Source: Chrysoperla carnea
Taxonomy: Eukaryota; Arthropoda; Insecta; Neuroptera; Chrysopidae
Length of the DNA: 64,000 nt
NCBI RefSeq assembly: GCF_905475395.1
Contig: NC_058337.1
Coordinates: 117,856,368-117,920,367, forward strand
Direction: 5' to 3'
This document shows positions 52,700 through 63,728 of this stretch, piece after piece. Below the pieces are notes generated by a model. It ran no database searches and was not told the origin of the DNA. It saw only the letters and a list, made by a program, of their open reading frames with translations. The first letter of the stretch is position 1; every line of letters starts with the position of its first letter. The position numbers were made by a program, and so were the translations under genes.

Positions 52700-52866
52700 T
52701 TTTATCTGGTACGGAACCCTATATTAACACTTGAAGCATAGCTAAGAGGACTCTTGTTTAAGTTACCTTTCAACAAGGTTTAGGACCTACGATGTGACAG
52801 ATAGGCACAGAGATACATAGAAAGGATAAACCCCTTTTTTTTTGCCGAAGGTAAAAATAGACTGCT
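52700..52866 (-). repeat. Dispersed repeat (family 5, copy 3)
   Basis: GGTACGGAACCCTATATTAA, then AGTTACCTTTCAA, CCTACGATGTGACAGATAGG and CACAGAGATACATAG. Diverged. Confidence 0.6.
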
Positions 52867-53069
52867 ACACGAAAAAACTCCTTTTCATTTTTGAGCAACA
52901 TTTCAAAATAAAGAAGGTTTGGAAGCTACAGCTTGCAATTGAAGTTCGAACTTTAATCAGAATAGTGATTTAATTTCAGCTGTGGAAAGATAAATTAAAA
53001 ATTTCAGATAGCTTGCCACCGATGAATTTTATGCTTTCAAATTTTTTGAACCTGTGCTTTTTTCAAAAT

Positions 53070-53102
53070 AACGAACGCAATAAAATAATTATTGCGTTCG
53101 TT
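53070..53102. repeat. Perfect 14-bp hairpin
   Basis: AACGAACGCAATAA (53070-53083) and TTATTGCGTTCGTT (53089-53102) are exact reverse complements around a 5-nt loop. Confidence 0.88.
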
Positions 53103-54225
53103 TTTAGTATTTAACATTACATAACACAGAAATTTTTAAATATCATTACAAAAATAGAGTCATAACAAAATAAATGTTTAAAACAAAAGTTGTATAATAT
53201 ACCAAAAAAAAGACAATAAACAAAGAAGTGTATAACTATGTATAGAAAGTCTACATCTAATTAAATAGACTATCATATTATGATATAGCAGATACAAAGT
53301 GTTCTAAAAGTTAGGACTCCATTTTAAAATGGAAGAACAATTTCATTTTAATATTTTGACTTCAGATACTTAAAGCGTATGTCTAGGAGTTTTTGTGAAT
53401 TTATACCAGATTTAATCTGTTTTTATCTGCCATAAAGGAAGTATTTCTATTTTTTACCTACAAGGCAACCAAACAGACTTTATTTTTTTGTGTAAACTTT
53501 AAAAAGTCTAAAAAAGAAAAAGAACATTTTTAAAGGTACAACTTTTTATCAAGATATGGTAGAGAAGGCATGAGGTTGGTGTGAATATTGTTAGATTTAT
53601 CTTGACACGTCAAGTGCACCAGGGTACGTATTTTCTTATTTCATACTTTTTAGAGCGTGATTTTATAGTATTCGGGTTTTAGTTTTATAACTTTAGTTAT
53701 TTTCGTTCTGTATTTTTTCAGAATAGTCACTTTTATTGACATCACTTATCCTCGGAAGCTTGCCTTATTTGAAGTCAAAATCTTAAAATTAATTATTTGT
53801 GTACAAGTATATATTCCATTTGAAAATGGATCTCTCATTTTTGGAAAACCTTGTATTATAACTTTAATAAAATTATAATATCACACCGTGGTCGCGTCCG
53901 TTGGTATCGTAGCACATCTGTGCATACAAATACAAAATAAATGTAATTGTCCATTATATAAGTAAAATTTGAAGAATTCAACCTTCACAAGGTGTTTTTT
54001 GTTATTAACGTTGACTTTAAATAAACAACTATTTATCATGAAAATATAATTAAGTTATTATCAAGTTTTTTTTATTATTATTTTATAAATTATTTAAAGT
54101 AGTTATAAATATGCAAATACATATTATCAGTTGCGTATCTGAAGGTCATCTGTAAGAACACAGGAAGAAGACACCACGGTTAGGGTGCTAACTTATAATA
54201 TGGGCAAATAACTGCGATTCTTTTT

Positions 54226-54690
54226 ATACCATGTATATATGAAATATACATAGTATATTAAGTTTAGTCCCAAGTTTGTAACGCTTAAAAATATTGATGC
54301 TACAAACAAAATTTTGGTATAGTTGCCCGTCTGTCAACACGGAAAAAGATATCAAACTGAAATACAGCGCACTCAGGACGTAAAAAGTGAGGTCGAGTTC
54401 GTAAATGAGCAACATAGGTCAATTGAGTCTTGTGTCCGTAGGACCCATCTTGTAAACCGTTAGAGATAGAACAAAAGTTTAGATGTATGAAGCATTTTTT
54501 TGTAAACATCAGTGTTTACTCACGAGGGCACATATTAGATGCAAATTTTATAGTATGTATTAATATGGGATTATCAGTTATGTATGTGTGACATGTATAT
54601 AGGTATATGTGTAATGTGATGAAGTAATCAACACTGTCTATACATGGTATTTTAACAATTAACTCAGTCAATTGTTTGTTTTCACTTGTT
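54226..54690 (+). mobile_element. Dispersed non-autonomous element (family 3, copy 3)
   Basis: The most compact copy. ATACCATGTATA (54226-54237) and TATACATGGTAT (54639-54650) are perfect inverted 12-mers near the ends. The interior blocks TTTAGTCCCAAGTTTGTAAC, GTGAGGTCGAGTTCGTAAA and AACTCAGTCAATTGTTTG match the copy at 10633-11166. Confidence 0.8.
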
Positions 54691-54712
54691 TATTATAAAT
54701 ATTGCAGTTATT

Positions 54713-54764
54713 ATACACTATACTTGATGAATTTTACCGAGGCCAACATTTCAAAAAACGAAAG
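54713..54764 (+). repeat. Fragment shared with 2694-2747
   Basis: ACTATACTTG, then TTTTACCGAGGCCAACATTT and an A-rich run, in the same order at both sites. Confidence 0.65.
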
Positions 54765-54784
54765 TACTTTTACAAAAAAAAAAA

Positions 54785-54968
54785 ACGAACCCTAAACTCG
54801 CACTTGAAACATAGCTAGGAACACTCTCCAATAAATTATCTTTCAAAAGAAACAAAAAAAATCATCAAAATTGGTGCATCGGTTTTGGTGCTGCAATGCG
54901 ACAGACAGGCACACACACACATAGCGGTCTAACTTATAACATCCCTTTTTATTTGGTTCGGGGGATAA
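54785..54968 (-). repeat. Dispersed repeat (family 5, copy 4)
   Basis: GAACCCTAAACTCGCACTTG, then CATAGCTAGGAACACTCT, GACAGACAGGCACACACACA and TAGCGGTCTAACTTATAACA. Close to 20165-20345. Confidence 0.7.
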
Positions 54969-56720
54969 AACCTTAAAAACGAGAAAAAATAAATATAGGG
55001 CCGTTGAAAAATAATTGATTCTCGAATTGACCGGTAGACGAAACAAGTTTGAGAACCTCTGGTCTAAAAGATCCGAAGATGTGAGGATGGGATCAATTAA
55101 TAGCCCATAATAAACAATTTTTAATTCCGCTCCTGTTGTATTTCTTCAAATATAATTAATAATAGTTTACTAACTAATAAACGATCTTTAAATATGTTAT
55201 CAACGGTAAAGAGAAGGGGGGGGGTGTTTTATAAGATTAATAGCTTGTTGATTGTTTTAACAAAAAAGGATAGAAAAACATTTGCTAATATTTCCTTGGT
55301 TTTTTTTTACTGACATTGGAGGTCCCAATAATAACAAAATCATTAAAGTTGTCCAAATTTTCTTTCCAATCTTCAAATGCAAGTAATCCTTCGCCTAAAT
55401 GTTATCATATTATGCGAAATTTCAATCGGATTTTATATTTAAAATGTTTTTCAAGTGTTTTCGTTAACTAGGAGATGACATAAAATTAGCGGCTAGATAT
55501 CGAAAGACATTATTATCATTCTGAAACTATTTAATTTTGAAATATTTTCAGCTATCGAAACGAAATTTATTAAGGGTTAAATTTGAACGACGAAAGTACA
55601 AAAATTATTTACATGCTTGATAGGGTTAAACTAAAAATGCATGAAATGGATTTTGATGAAATCATTTTAAAAAATCCTCAACGTTTAAGAAGCTCTTCAG
55701 GTATATTTAATTTAAATTTTTAATCTATTAAGTTTATGTGAAATCTGCACCGCAATTTATCTGCAAAACCGAACAACGCAAGGTATTTTGGTTAGTTTAT
55801 CATAAATTAAACCATTAATAATTTATTTTAAAATGACAACAAATTCATTAATAGTTTTAATTAAAAATAAATAATAAAATAACAATACAAAGAATATACT
55901 TGAAAAAGTACATTTATTCAAATCGAATTATTAACGGTCAATTTTATTTCATAACAAAAATATTTATTTCCTATTTACAAAAAAAAAATAAAATAATAAT
56001 TAAAATTAAAAAGATGATAAAATTAAAAAATTAATTTATTATAAAATAAAATAAAATAAAAATATATAAAAACAGACAACCTCTACTATGTATATATTGT
56101 TGTTTTTATTGTTGTGGGTCACATCGACTATTATAATAAATTAAAAATTGGTGAACAATAGAATTTTTTCACTAATTATTTATTATTATTAAAAGTACAA
56201 ATTCCTAAATCGCATTGACGTATAATATTATTAATTATAATTATAATATAAAAATCATTCTATGGATATAAAAATAGAGCCGCGTTTATATTATGTACTT
56301 TTTATCAAGAAGAATTGCATGCAGCTTTTCTTATACTTCCTTCCTGAATTTAGATGAGGTATATGTTATGAAAAATCAGAAATGGTTTTAACTTCCAAAA
56401 TAAATTTTAAGTGTAGTTTAAATAAATACGTGCAGTGAAAAAAAAAATTATTAATATGGGGTTGTCCCAACCTCGTGTCGCGAGAACAAATATGGCGAAT
56501 GGGGCCACAAATATGATAAACTACCGTACGAGGTTGTGTGGTGAAATTTACACAACCGCATAAGTTGTTTGTATAAAATAATTGTTGTTTTGAAATGCAA
56601 CTTAGTTTTAAATAATTTTTTTTTAATTGGTATAAATATTTTAACAAAATAATGATGTGATTGACACAACCGCATGAGCAGACCGGGACAACTCAGGTTA
56701 TGTTTCTATTATTTAAGTTA
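54969..56720. other. Gene-free stretch
   Basis: No gene recognised. A short word, ACACAACCGCAT, occurs twice (about 56551 and 56664), near the SINE-like head at 56721-56797. It may be part of its body. Confidence 0.35.
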
Positions 56721-56797
56721 AGAACTTGAATCAGCGACCTATGGATTACTATTGATTTTAGTGACTTAAGTCCATCGCTGTACCAACTGGGCTACCG
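56721..56797 (-). mobile_element. tRNA-like SINE head (different family)
   Basis: On the minus strand, CGGTAGCCCAGTTGGTACAG (A-box pattern) is followed about 50 bp later by GGTCGCTGATTCAAGTTC (B-box pattern). The spacing fits a tRNA-derived pol III promoter. Cloverleaf stems are too degraded for a functional tRNA, so a SINE head is more likely. The tail was not delimited. Confidence 0.6.
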
Positions 56798-58104
56798 ATG
56801 GTTGTTATATATTTATAAAAATATGTTATATATTATAAAAATGATCAATAAGTTTATTTAAACCTCCCTGTAAATGAGTACCAATGATTTTCATGAAGTT
56901 GAGACAATCGCATATTGGCTAGACATGACAGGTATGTGTTCGCAGTAACTAAATCCTTTATTTAAAGCAAACGCAAAGAAATTTCCTTTGAATTCGTCTA
57001 TTCGCTTCATTTACACGATTATATACTCCAACTAGGTACAATTTTATTTTCCATAAATAAAATGCATGACTTTAAACTAAAAGCAATCTCTTTCATAGAA
57101 GTTATGATTTTGTATATCTAACTTCTGTGATTTTGTATCAATTAATTCACATTTTAAATTTAATCCCAGTCTATTGTAAATACAAATATTTACCTGTACT
57201 TATTCCAATCAGTAGAAAATTGTTTGAAAGTATTTTTACTTTATTTCAATTGCGTACAAAAGTTCAGAAATTTGTTAAATCTACTTTTGAAATTTTCTCT
57301 CTTTAGAATACTGTTTAAACATCGAAAAGGAAAAAATTTTTTGTCATAAAATAGAAGAAACAATGCAATAGCAAGAGTTCACGAAGAAAACGAAACAAGC
57401 TTTTTATAATGTTTGTAGTCAAACACTAACACATGTTTGTAGTCAAGCACATAGTCAGTTTAAAATTGATGATAAACAGCGATGTATATACAGATGGCCC
57501 TTCTAAATTCATTTAGTTCAAAAATCGTCTTTTAAGGATTTTGTAAATCCTTTAATTTCTTTTGTTTATATTAATTTTCGGAATTTCATAACTTTTTTAG
57601 ACAATAATTCATCTTTTGACTATTTTTCCAAATCTCATTTCAGAGTTTTTATGGTAATACGTGTTTCGACATTCCAAAGATACATTAATTGTTAAACTTG
57701 CTAATATAAGTTGGAGTTTATATTATTTAAACTTTGTTTCGCTAGTGATTATAATTATTTGATAGATCATACACTAATGATACTGATGATTCGATGTACC
57801 TAGTTAAATTTAACCTTGTTCACACTTGATTGGCTACTTTTTACATCAAGGTTTTATTATGTTTATTTTATTTTGTATACGTATTTTAAAAAATTTTATA
57901 TTCAAACATCTATATTAATTATTATTAATCAAAACCCAATTAATAAATATAGAGTTGTCTTATCTTCTTCTTTTATTTGCAAACAATCCTTATTATTTAT
58001 TGTTATTATATTAATTTAATTAATAACGAATATTGTTAATTAATTTTATTTCATTTGTACATCGATTTTGTATTGATTGTTTAAGATTTAATTATTTAAT
58101 TAAA
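56798..58104. other. Gene-free stretch
   Basis: No exon, RNA gene or clear repeat recognised. Confidence 0.4.
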
Positions 58105-58217
58105 TATATGTTACGGTAAAGGTGATAGTGAGAATATAATTAATGTTTTCATTAATCCACATCGATTATTGTTTATACCAAAACACATCAAAGTATGCAT
58201 ATTTACCGTAACATATA
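58105..58217. repeat. Short element with perfect 16-bp terminal inverted repeats
   Basis: TATATGTTACGGTAAA (58105-58120) and TTTACCGTAACATATA (58202-58217) are exact reverse complements, 113 bp end to end. The interior does not fold. It may be a miniature DNA element. Confidence 0.75.
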
Positions 58218-58329
58218 CAAAACTGTATTTTAAATCATTTGATGTAATTCGTATTAATATCGTAATGTAAAAAATATTAATATCGACTGAAACATGGTAT
58301 AATGGTTTTCAAAATTTCAGAGACATTTT

Positions 58330-58651
58330 AATTAGAGTTAGTTTAGGTTAGCGTATATTGGCTGCCCACGAAGGACATACTTAGGCTATAGAGACCATTG
58401 TGATACCATATATGCCATATATGTGTTTTACCACCTTTCCGCTGATAATATCATTTCTCAGCTCCTCACTTATTTTCAGAAGCTGAGCACACCTCCTTCA
58501 CCATTCACTACACCAGCCCATCACAACTATTAATTCAATTCATTATTGTTGTGACAGCGGGAATCGAACTCGCTACACTAGGTATACCGCAAACGGAATT
58601 GGTTACGCTTTAACCAACAGAGCTACTTGGGTTGACAAAAATTGAATTAGA
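58330..58651 (-). mobile_element. tRNA-headed SINE with LINE-derived 3' tail
   Basis: On the minus strand the head has A box TAGCTCTGTTGGTTAAAGCG (about 58606-58625) and B box GAGTTCGATTCC (58560-58571). After about 150 bp of body comes GGTATCACAATGG and then CCTAAGTATGTCC...GGCAGCC...CTAACCTAA (about 58410 down to 58336). This tail matches the 3' UTR of the LINE relic at 43.2 kb. AATTAGA at 58330-58336 and 58645-58651 may be the target-site duplication. Confidence 0.82.
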
Positions 58652-58948
58652 AGGAAGTACAATAATTTTTGTTAATTTTACCGTAAGAATTGCGGCATTG
58701 GAAATAATATGTCTAATTAGAACTTGTGAAAGAATGGGAGAGAGATTTTCTTTATAGAGATTTTACTGTATTTAATTGACTGAAGGCTCACTGGTGTTAA
58801 TATAAGGTTGTATATGTTTATGAAAAACATTTCTCTTTAGGTTTTTCCGATGAAAGAAATTAATTAGTTTCCTCACGATTTTAATATTTTTTTGTGGTTT
58901 TAATTAAAAATGACGTGACCTTGATATTGGAAAATGACTAATAATATA
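58652..58948. other. Gene-free stretch
   Basis: Nothing recognised. Confidence 0.35.
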
Positions 58949-59381
58949 CAGGGTGTCCCCGACTCGATGGGCATAGCTTAAGAGCGTATTTTTTGGACAA
59001 TTTTAAGTCGAAAGTGCCTTATACACTTTTGTCCAAAACGCAATAGTTAGGGAGTTGTGTTCACTATTAAATTTTAATCAATAAAGTTGTATGCAAAATC
59101 TAGTGTATAAAAATTAACCCCAAAGGTGAGCTAATTCAAAATACATACAAGATGTTCCAGATACTTTTTAGAGAGTTACGTCTCCAATTATTAGAAAAGC
59201 AATAATGGATTGTGAGGCAATGCAAAAATGTACAATGTCTTTATTCGATTTTAATAATACACACAACTCCTTAAATTTTGGTCTTTGAACAAAAGTATAT
59301 AAGACACATTCGACTGAAAATTGTAAAAAAAATACGATCTTAAACTATGGCTATCGAGTCACGAAGTCACGAGACACTCTG
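58949..59381. mobile_element. Foldback MITE, Tc1/mariner-like ends
   Basis: The element runs CAGGGTGTCC ... GACACTCTG and is flanked on both sides by TA (58947-58948, 59382-59383), the Tc1/mariner target. The inverted arms extend well over 100 bp (for example ACTCGATGGGCATAGCTTAA against TTAAACTATGGCTATCGAGT), so the 433-bp element can fold on itself. There is no transposase frame. Confidence 0.88.
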
Positions 59382-59608
59382 TATCATAAATAAAAATTGT
59401 AGTTGTCATGCGTGTTAGAAAATGTAATTTTAAAAAATAATAAAAAACACACAAAATCTATCAGAAATATTTTAATAGCTTAACCATAGCTTAAAGGTGA
59501 TACAATAGCATGCAATCAAAAGCTACATTTGAAAATTGTGGCTTGTTTATTTCCACAGTAATAGGGTATGCTTCGAGGTTAAATACAATTATAATTAAAC
59601 TTTTTTCT

Positions 59609-60328
59609 ATCTATATATATATATATATATTATATATATGTAAGAATGGAAGCTGACTCTGACTGATCGATCAACGCACAGCTAAACCGCTGGGTCTAGA
59701 AGAATGAAAATTTGTACAAATGTTCCTTAAATTACGTAAGTGTGGACTATGAAAGGAGTTTCGGAAATTAATTAGATAAGAAGTTAAAATGAGTGTTGAA
59801 AGTTTGTATGAAACTTGGTCAATTTTGAATTTACAAATGTAAAAAATTACATATGAGCATGGTTCACTACAAAAATTTCCTGTATTACTATTTTCAAAAA
59901 ATTCATTCTTCGAGCGGGTGGAAAGTTTATATGAAACTATGTTATTTTTGAAGTTAGAAATGTTAAACTTGATATATGAGCTCATAGTTTGAGACAAAAT
60001 TTTAGTTGTACTTTTTTCATAAAAATTCATTCTTTAAGAGGTTCAAATTGGGGATGAAAGTTTATATGTAATTTTGGTGGTGAAAAAGAGATGATAGTTT
60101 GTATGAAAATTCGTCATTTTTGAATTAAGCTTTACCGAGTTTTACGATATGTTTTACCGAGATTGGATATAAAAAAATTTTTTGATTTTTTGTAATTTTT
60201 TTAAGGGGTACGTACCCCTTTGAAAAAATCGAGAAAACCGGGAAAAAATTTTGTTTTGGAATTTGATGAAACTTGGTGGATGGGTTAATTTTGATCTAAA
60301 AAGTATAAAAATAAGGTTAATTTAATGA
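59609..60328 (+). mobile_element. Repeat element with internal degenerate tandem array
   Basis: A (TA)n stretch (59609-59640) leads into GTAAGAATGGAAGCTGACTC, GATCAACGCACAGCTAAACC and GCTGGGTCTAGA, a start layout familiar from insect interspersed repeats. Three degenerate units of about 120-135 bp follow, starting near 59783, 59913 and 60038, each with AAAGTTTRTATGAAA-like and AAATTCATTCTT-like words. The right border is unclear. Open frames here (59671-60030, 60329-60619) show no protein domain. Confidence 0.55.
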
Positions 60329-60989
60329 TTGGCTGCAGAGTTTCTGAGATATCGCAATATTTGGATCGATTTTAGTTCGTATCTCAAAAACTATTCGACC
60401 AGTCAGCCAATGCACCCATTTTTTGTACTTTATGATTCCAGTGCCTGGGACCTTGTTGGATTGTTGTTTAAAAATTTAGTAACAGTTAGTTATTCGATGT
60501 CTTTCTCTCTGGCGATTATTTTTTCAGGTATGAAAGTTTTGGAGTTATCATTGCTAGAGTGGAGTTATGTTCAAATCCACGTAAAACTTGTATATATGAA
60601 ATATTTTGCAAAAAGATAAATTATTTCGGAACCTTCATACACATACGATATTCACATAACATGCATGTGTTACAACAGAAGAAGGTGGTCTATGTTACAA
60701 CAGACGTGAGACGAACTAACATAAAAGATATCGTCAATTTAAGAAGGTTGTCTTTGCTAAATAAGGCAATCAATTTACATTGCATACACTTAAATTACTT
60801 TACAACAAACACAACAGTCACTAAGTAATAATTGACTGATTGTTCTGCATAAATATCACTTTTTTTTTTTGAAGTGGATGACCTAAATCTTAACTAAACA
60901 AGGACATTTTTATGACTTATTTGTGTCTACAATATTGTACTGACTTAAATCACGTTTTATTTTATTTGCAAAATTTGTTTATAATTTAT

Positions 60990-61160
60990 TGCACGGTAAT
61001 TAGGTCGTTTATTACGCCGCGCCGTGTGATTAATCATTAATTGCGGTGATTGTCAGCTTTCGAGTTTTATGAGAAACAAATTTGCTAAATAAAGGGATAA
61101 TCTCATTTAGGGACCTCTGGATAATTAATCCTTACAAGTAATTACTTATTGTTGTTGTTT
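60990..61160. promoter_or_regulatory. Candidate regulatory cluster with homeodomain-like sites
   Basis: A dense set of TAAT-core words: CGGTAATTAGG, GTGATTAATCATTAATTGC, the near-palindrome GGATAATTAATCC (61119-61131) and the perfect palindrome AAGTAATTACTT (61136-61147). A GC-richer ACGCCGCGCCGTG lies between them, and the patch does not recur in the window. It sits upstream of or inside the 5' part of TESK. Function is inferred from word content only. Confidence 0.3.
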
Positions 61161-61299
61161 ACATTTAATCATGCACACGATATTTACATCATGGTCTATT
61201 CGACTAATTTTGATACATAATATGTTACACATTCGTAAACTAATTATTGACAAATATCTTGTCTAGTAATTTTAATTAAAGAGAATTGAAAAAAATACA

Positions 61300-61335
61300 C
61301 TCGAACCAGGATTCGAACCCTTACAAATAATCTTG
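61300..61335 (-). repeat. B-box fragment of a tRNA-derived repeat
   Basis: On the minus strand, AAGGGTTCGAATCCTGGTTC carries a consensus B box, but no A box is found at the right distance. It is probably a SINE remnant. Confidence 0.4.
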
Positions 61336-61696
61336 ATTGTGACTTGGTTTTCTTGAAAATTTAGAAATTTCTTCTTTGGAAAGGAGTTATTAGAAGAGTC
61401 AAGAGTATAACTATAAAATGAATTCGACAATCCTCACGAAGAATGTCATTTTAAACAAACTTTTGTTGTGTTGATTAAGTCTCCAGGGGCACATAAGCTT
61501 AAAAATTGGATATTTTGATATGTAGGAAGTCAAAGTTCAAACACATGCAATAATACTGTACGCTTTCGGGAGAGTATACTTGACGTAATATTCGTCTGAG
61601 AAGAAAAGTCACCAGAACGCTTTTATTCTATTTTTTACTCACGATTAACAAAGAGGAGTGTTAACATGCCTGTGCGATAATTTTAACATTCCTATG

Positions 61697-62030
61697 TATC
61701 AGTGTGTCTGTCTATGGCATCATTCATAGCTCCCAAACGGGTGAACTGATTTTGATTTTTCTTTTTTGGAATGTAATTTAATCGAGAGTGTTCTTAGTTA
61801 CGTTTCAAATTAGAGTTTAGGGCTCCGAACCCCCAAACATCTAGAAAAGAAGTGATTATCGTCAAACGCCTGAGCCAATTTTCTTGAAACATATCAAAAT
61901 ACGCTTTCGATCAAATTACCTTTCAAATAAAAAAAACAAAAACAAAAAAAACAAAAAAAAAAACGATTCATCCGTTTAAGAGCTACGATGTCACAAGCGA
62001 ATTGATCAGACCTCATTTTTTGTCGAGAGT
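61697..62030. repeat. Head-to-head pair of family-5 repeats
   Basis: 61697-61845 (GTATCAGTGTGTCTGTCTAT through TTTAGGGCTCCGAACCC) is in plus orientation, like 15683-15815. 61860-62030 (ATCAAATTACCTTTCAAATA, then GCTACGATGTCACAA) follows in the opposite orientation, like 20165-20345. Confidence 0.6.
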
Positions 62031-62716
62031 TTTTTTAAATTTTTTATTAAAGATTTATTTGAAAATATCATATACAAAATTATGGAAACAAATTTCGCTC
62101 CTCAGTTTTATTCAGAAGGTGTGTGTTTATTGTGCGTGCTTTTTTTTTTATAATAAAGCATTGTAACTAAAAAATTTGGCCTTTGCTATAAATCATGAGG
62201 ATTGTACGGATTCCTTTTGGAATAAACGAATCACTGTAAATAGAATTACACACAATCGGCAATTGAATCCTTTGTATTTTCTTTTAATTTCACAATAAAA
62301 ATAAGTTGTCCTGCTATATTTTTATCAGTGAATTTGTCACAATAGCATTGAAAAATCTATAAATTAACTTATAAAATGTTCATGAAAATTTTATGGGAAT
62401 ATACACACAAAACAGATTTATTGATAATTTCCCAAGATAGCTTATATTTATAAAATATAAAAATATAAATAAAACCTCGATAAATTAAATGTTTAGTGAC
62501 GTTCACCTTAAACCATCCATCAAATGTTTGTATTTGTGTTAATAAAAATTTATGATAAAAATTGCATTTTACAAATGTTTTATTTATGTTAATTGGACCA
62601 AATGTACTATATTGTTCAATAAAATAGAACTAACTGATCTCAATTTTTTAGTTTTTACCTAAATTTCCTTGATTTTTTAGAAATAAGTATAAGTAATGTT
62701 TATGGACTTGAAGAAA
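62031..62716. other. Gene-free stretch
   Basis: Nothing recognised. Confidence 0.35.
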
Positions 62717-62952
62717 GCATGGGCAAACGTGGCTTAGAGAAGTCACTCATACTTCTGTATCTAAAATACGAGTAAGACAGAGATAACACCTATATCATTT
62801 CTATAAGAGAAACTGAGATAGGTAGAAGAGTCGTATACCCGTCTCGCTTCCACCTCTATGAGCAATGCGGACTTGGATAAAAAGACACGTAATAAAGTTT
62901 ATGAGACACAATAAAGTTATAACAATGGTGACTTCGACTTAAAATAGCTCGC
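62717..62952 (+). repeat. Dispersed repeat (family 7, copy 2)
   Basis: Starts GCATGGGCAAACGTGGCTTA. Shares AGTCACTCATACTTCTGTAT, GAGCAATGCGG, CTTGGATAAA and CAATAAAGTTATAACAATGG with the copy in NEK intron 4, but lacks that copy's 50-bp internal insertion. Confidence 0.88.
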
Positions 62953-63454
62953 CTGACTTACTTAAGGTATTTCTATACGAAGTGAGAGAGAACGCGATAA
63001 CTTAGAATGAGAACAAATATAATATTATTTATACCGTGTGTCGCATTTAAGATGAAAACACCCTCATTTTTTCGTTATTTTAAGGAATACCGAGTTGAAA
63101 TTTTGCACGGTCATACAGAGTGATTAGTAAAGAGGAAAATAATGAAACAATTCATCCATTCACCACCAGCACCTTCCCACCCCTCACTTTGCATTTCTAA
63201 TAACACCGCCAACCTTGTGATACCTCATTTAAAAGAGGAGAGATAATTCTCTATTTAACCAAGATAAAAAAATGAAATCGATCGAGTGGTTCTTAAGATA
63301 GACTACACAGAAGATGGAAGGTATCAACCCTGAAATTAGGTATAGGGTACTATTAGAAATTTCAAAGTTGAAGTGGCTTGGATTTAAGGGATCAAACCTG
63401 AAATTCTCTAGGTACCATTTTTGAACTTTCCCTCAATATCTAAATTGACGTGTT
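62953..63454. other. Gene-free stretch
   Basis: No gene recognised. The phrase near 63040-63120 (TTTAAGATGAAAACACCC, then GTTGAAATTTTGCACGGTC) has the flavour of another insect interspersed repeat but has no second copy here. Confidence 0.3.
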
Positions 63455-63728
63455 TTCAAATGGCCGAGCGGTCTAAGGCGTTTGTCTTTGTCTGTTTGTC
63501 TATTTAGACTTAGGTTGCGGGTTCGAATCCAGGCAGCGGCAGTGTGAACAATTTATAATTAATGGGAGTGCAGAATTGATCACATTGTTGTCGCTTGGAT
63601 AAGAACGAAGTAACCGACTCCACCCACATCGAAATGTAATTGTAAATATGTTTGTAATTAAATAAATAAAGATTAACAAATAATGTATGTCAGAGAAACG
63701 GAGGTTAAACCCCATTATTATTATTAAT
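63455..63728 (+). mobile_element. tRNA-derived SINE (family 1, copy C)
   Basis: The best-preserved head: A box TGGCCGAGCGGTCTAAGGCG (63461-63480), matching tRNA-Leu, and B box GCGGGTTCGAATCC (63517-63530). A TGTCTTTG/TGTTTG stretch fills the anticodon-variable region. The body runs CAGGCAGCGGCAGTG, GTCGCTTGGATAAGAACGAA and GTAACCGACTCCACCCACAT, ending ACGGAGGTTAAACCCC and (ATT)n. It is not a functional tRNA, since the acceptor stem does not close. Confidence 0.92.

Larger units (their letters stand above)
52485..54225. other. Upstream of visible TESK exons: intron or 5' region, no exon recognised
   Basis: The codon split at 52484 shows that a further TESK exon must exist upstream. I searched the minus strand for a frame resembling the Gly loop or MLKEVQLMNKLSHPNIL and found none. 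The stretch contains the family-5 repeat at 52700-52866 and a hairpin at 53070-53102. Confidence 0.5.

Noticed and set aside
56721..56797. Functional tRNA gene on the minus strand.
   Set aside because: The box spacing fits, but the stems are too degraded and the B box deviates. A SINE head is more likely.
60329..60828. Two overlapping plus-strand frames (96 and 89 residues).
   Set aside because: They lie at the edge of an interspersed repeat and show no domain or splice signals.
63455..63545. Functional tRNA-Leu gene.
   Set aside because: The A and B boxes are good, but the acceptor and anticodon stems do not form, and the sequence runs into a shared SINE body with an (ATT)n tail.
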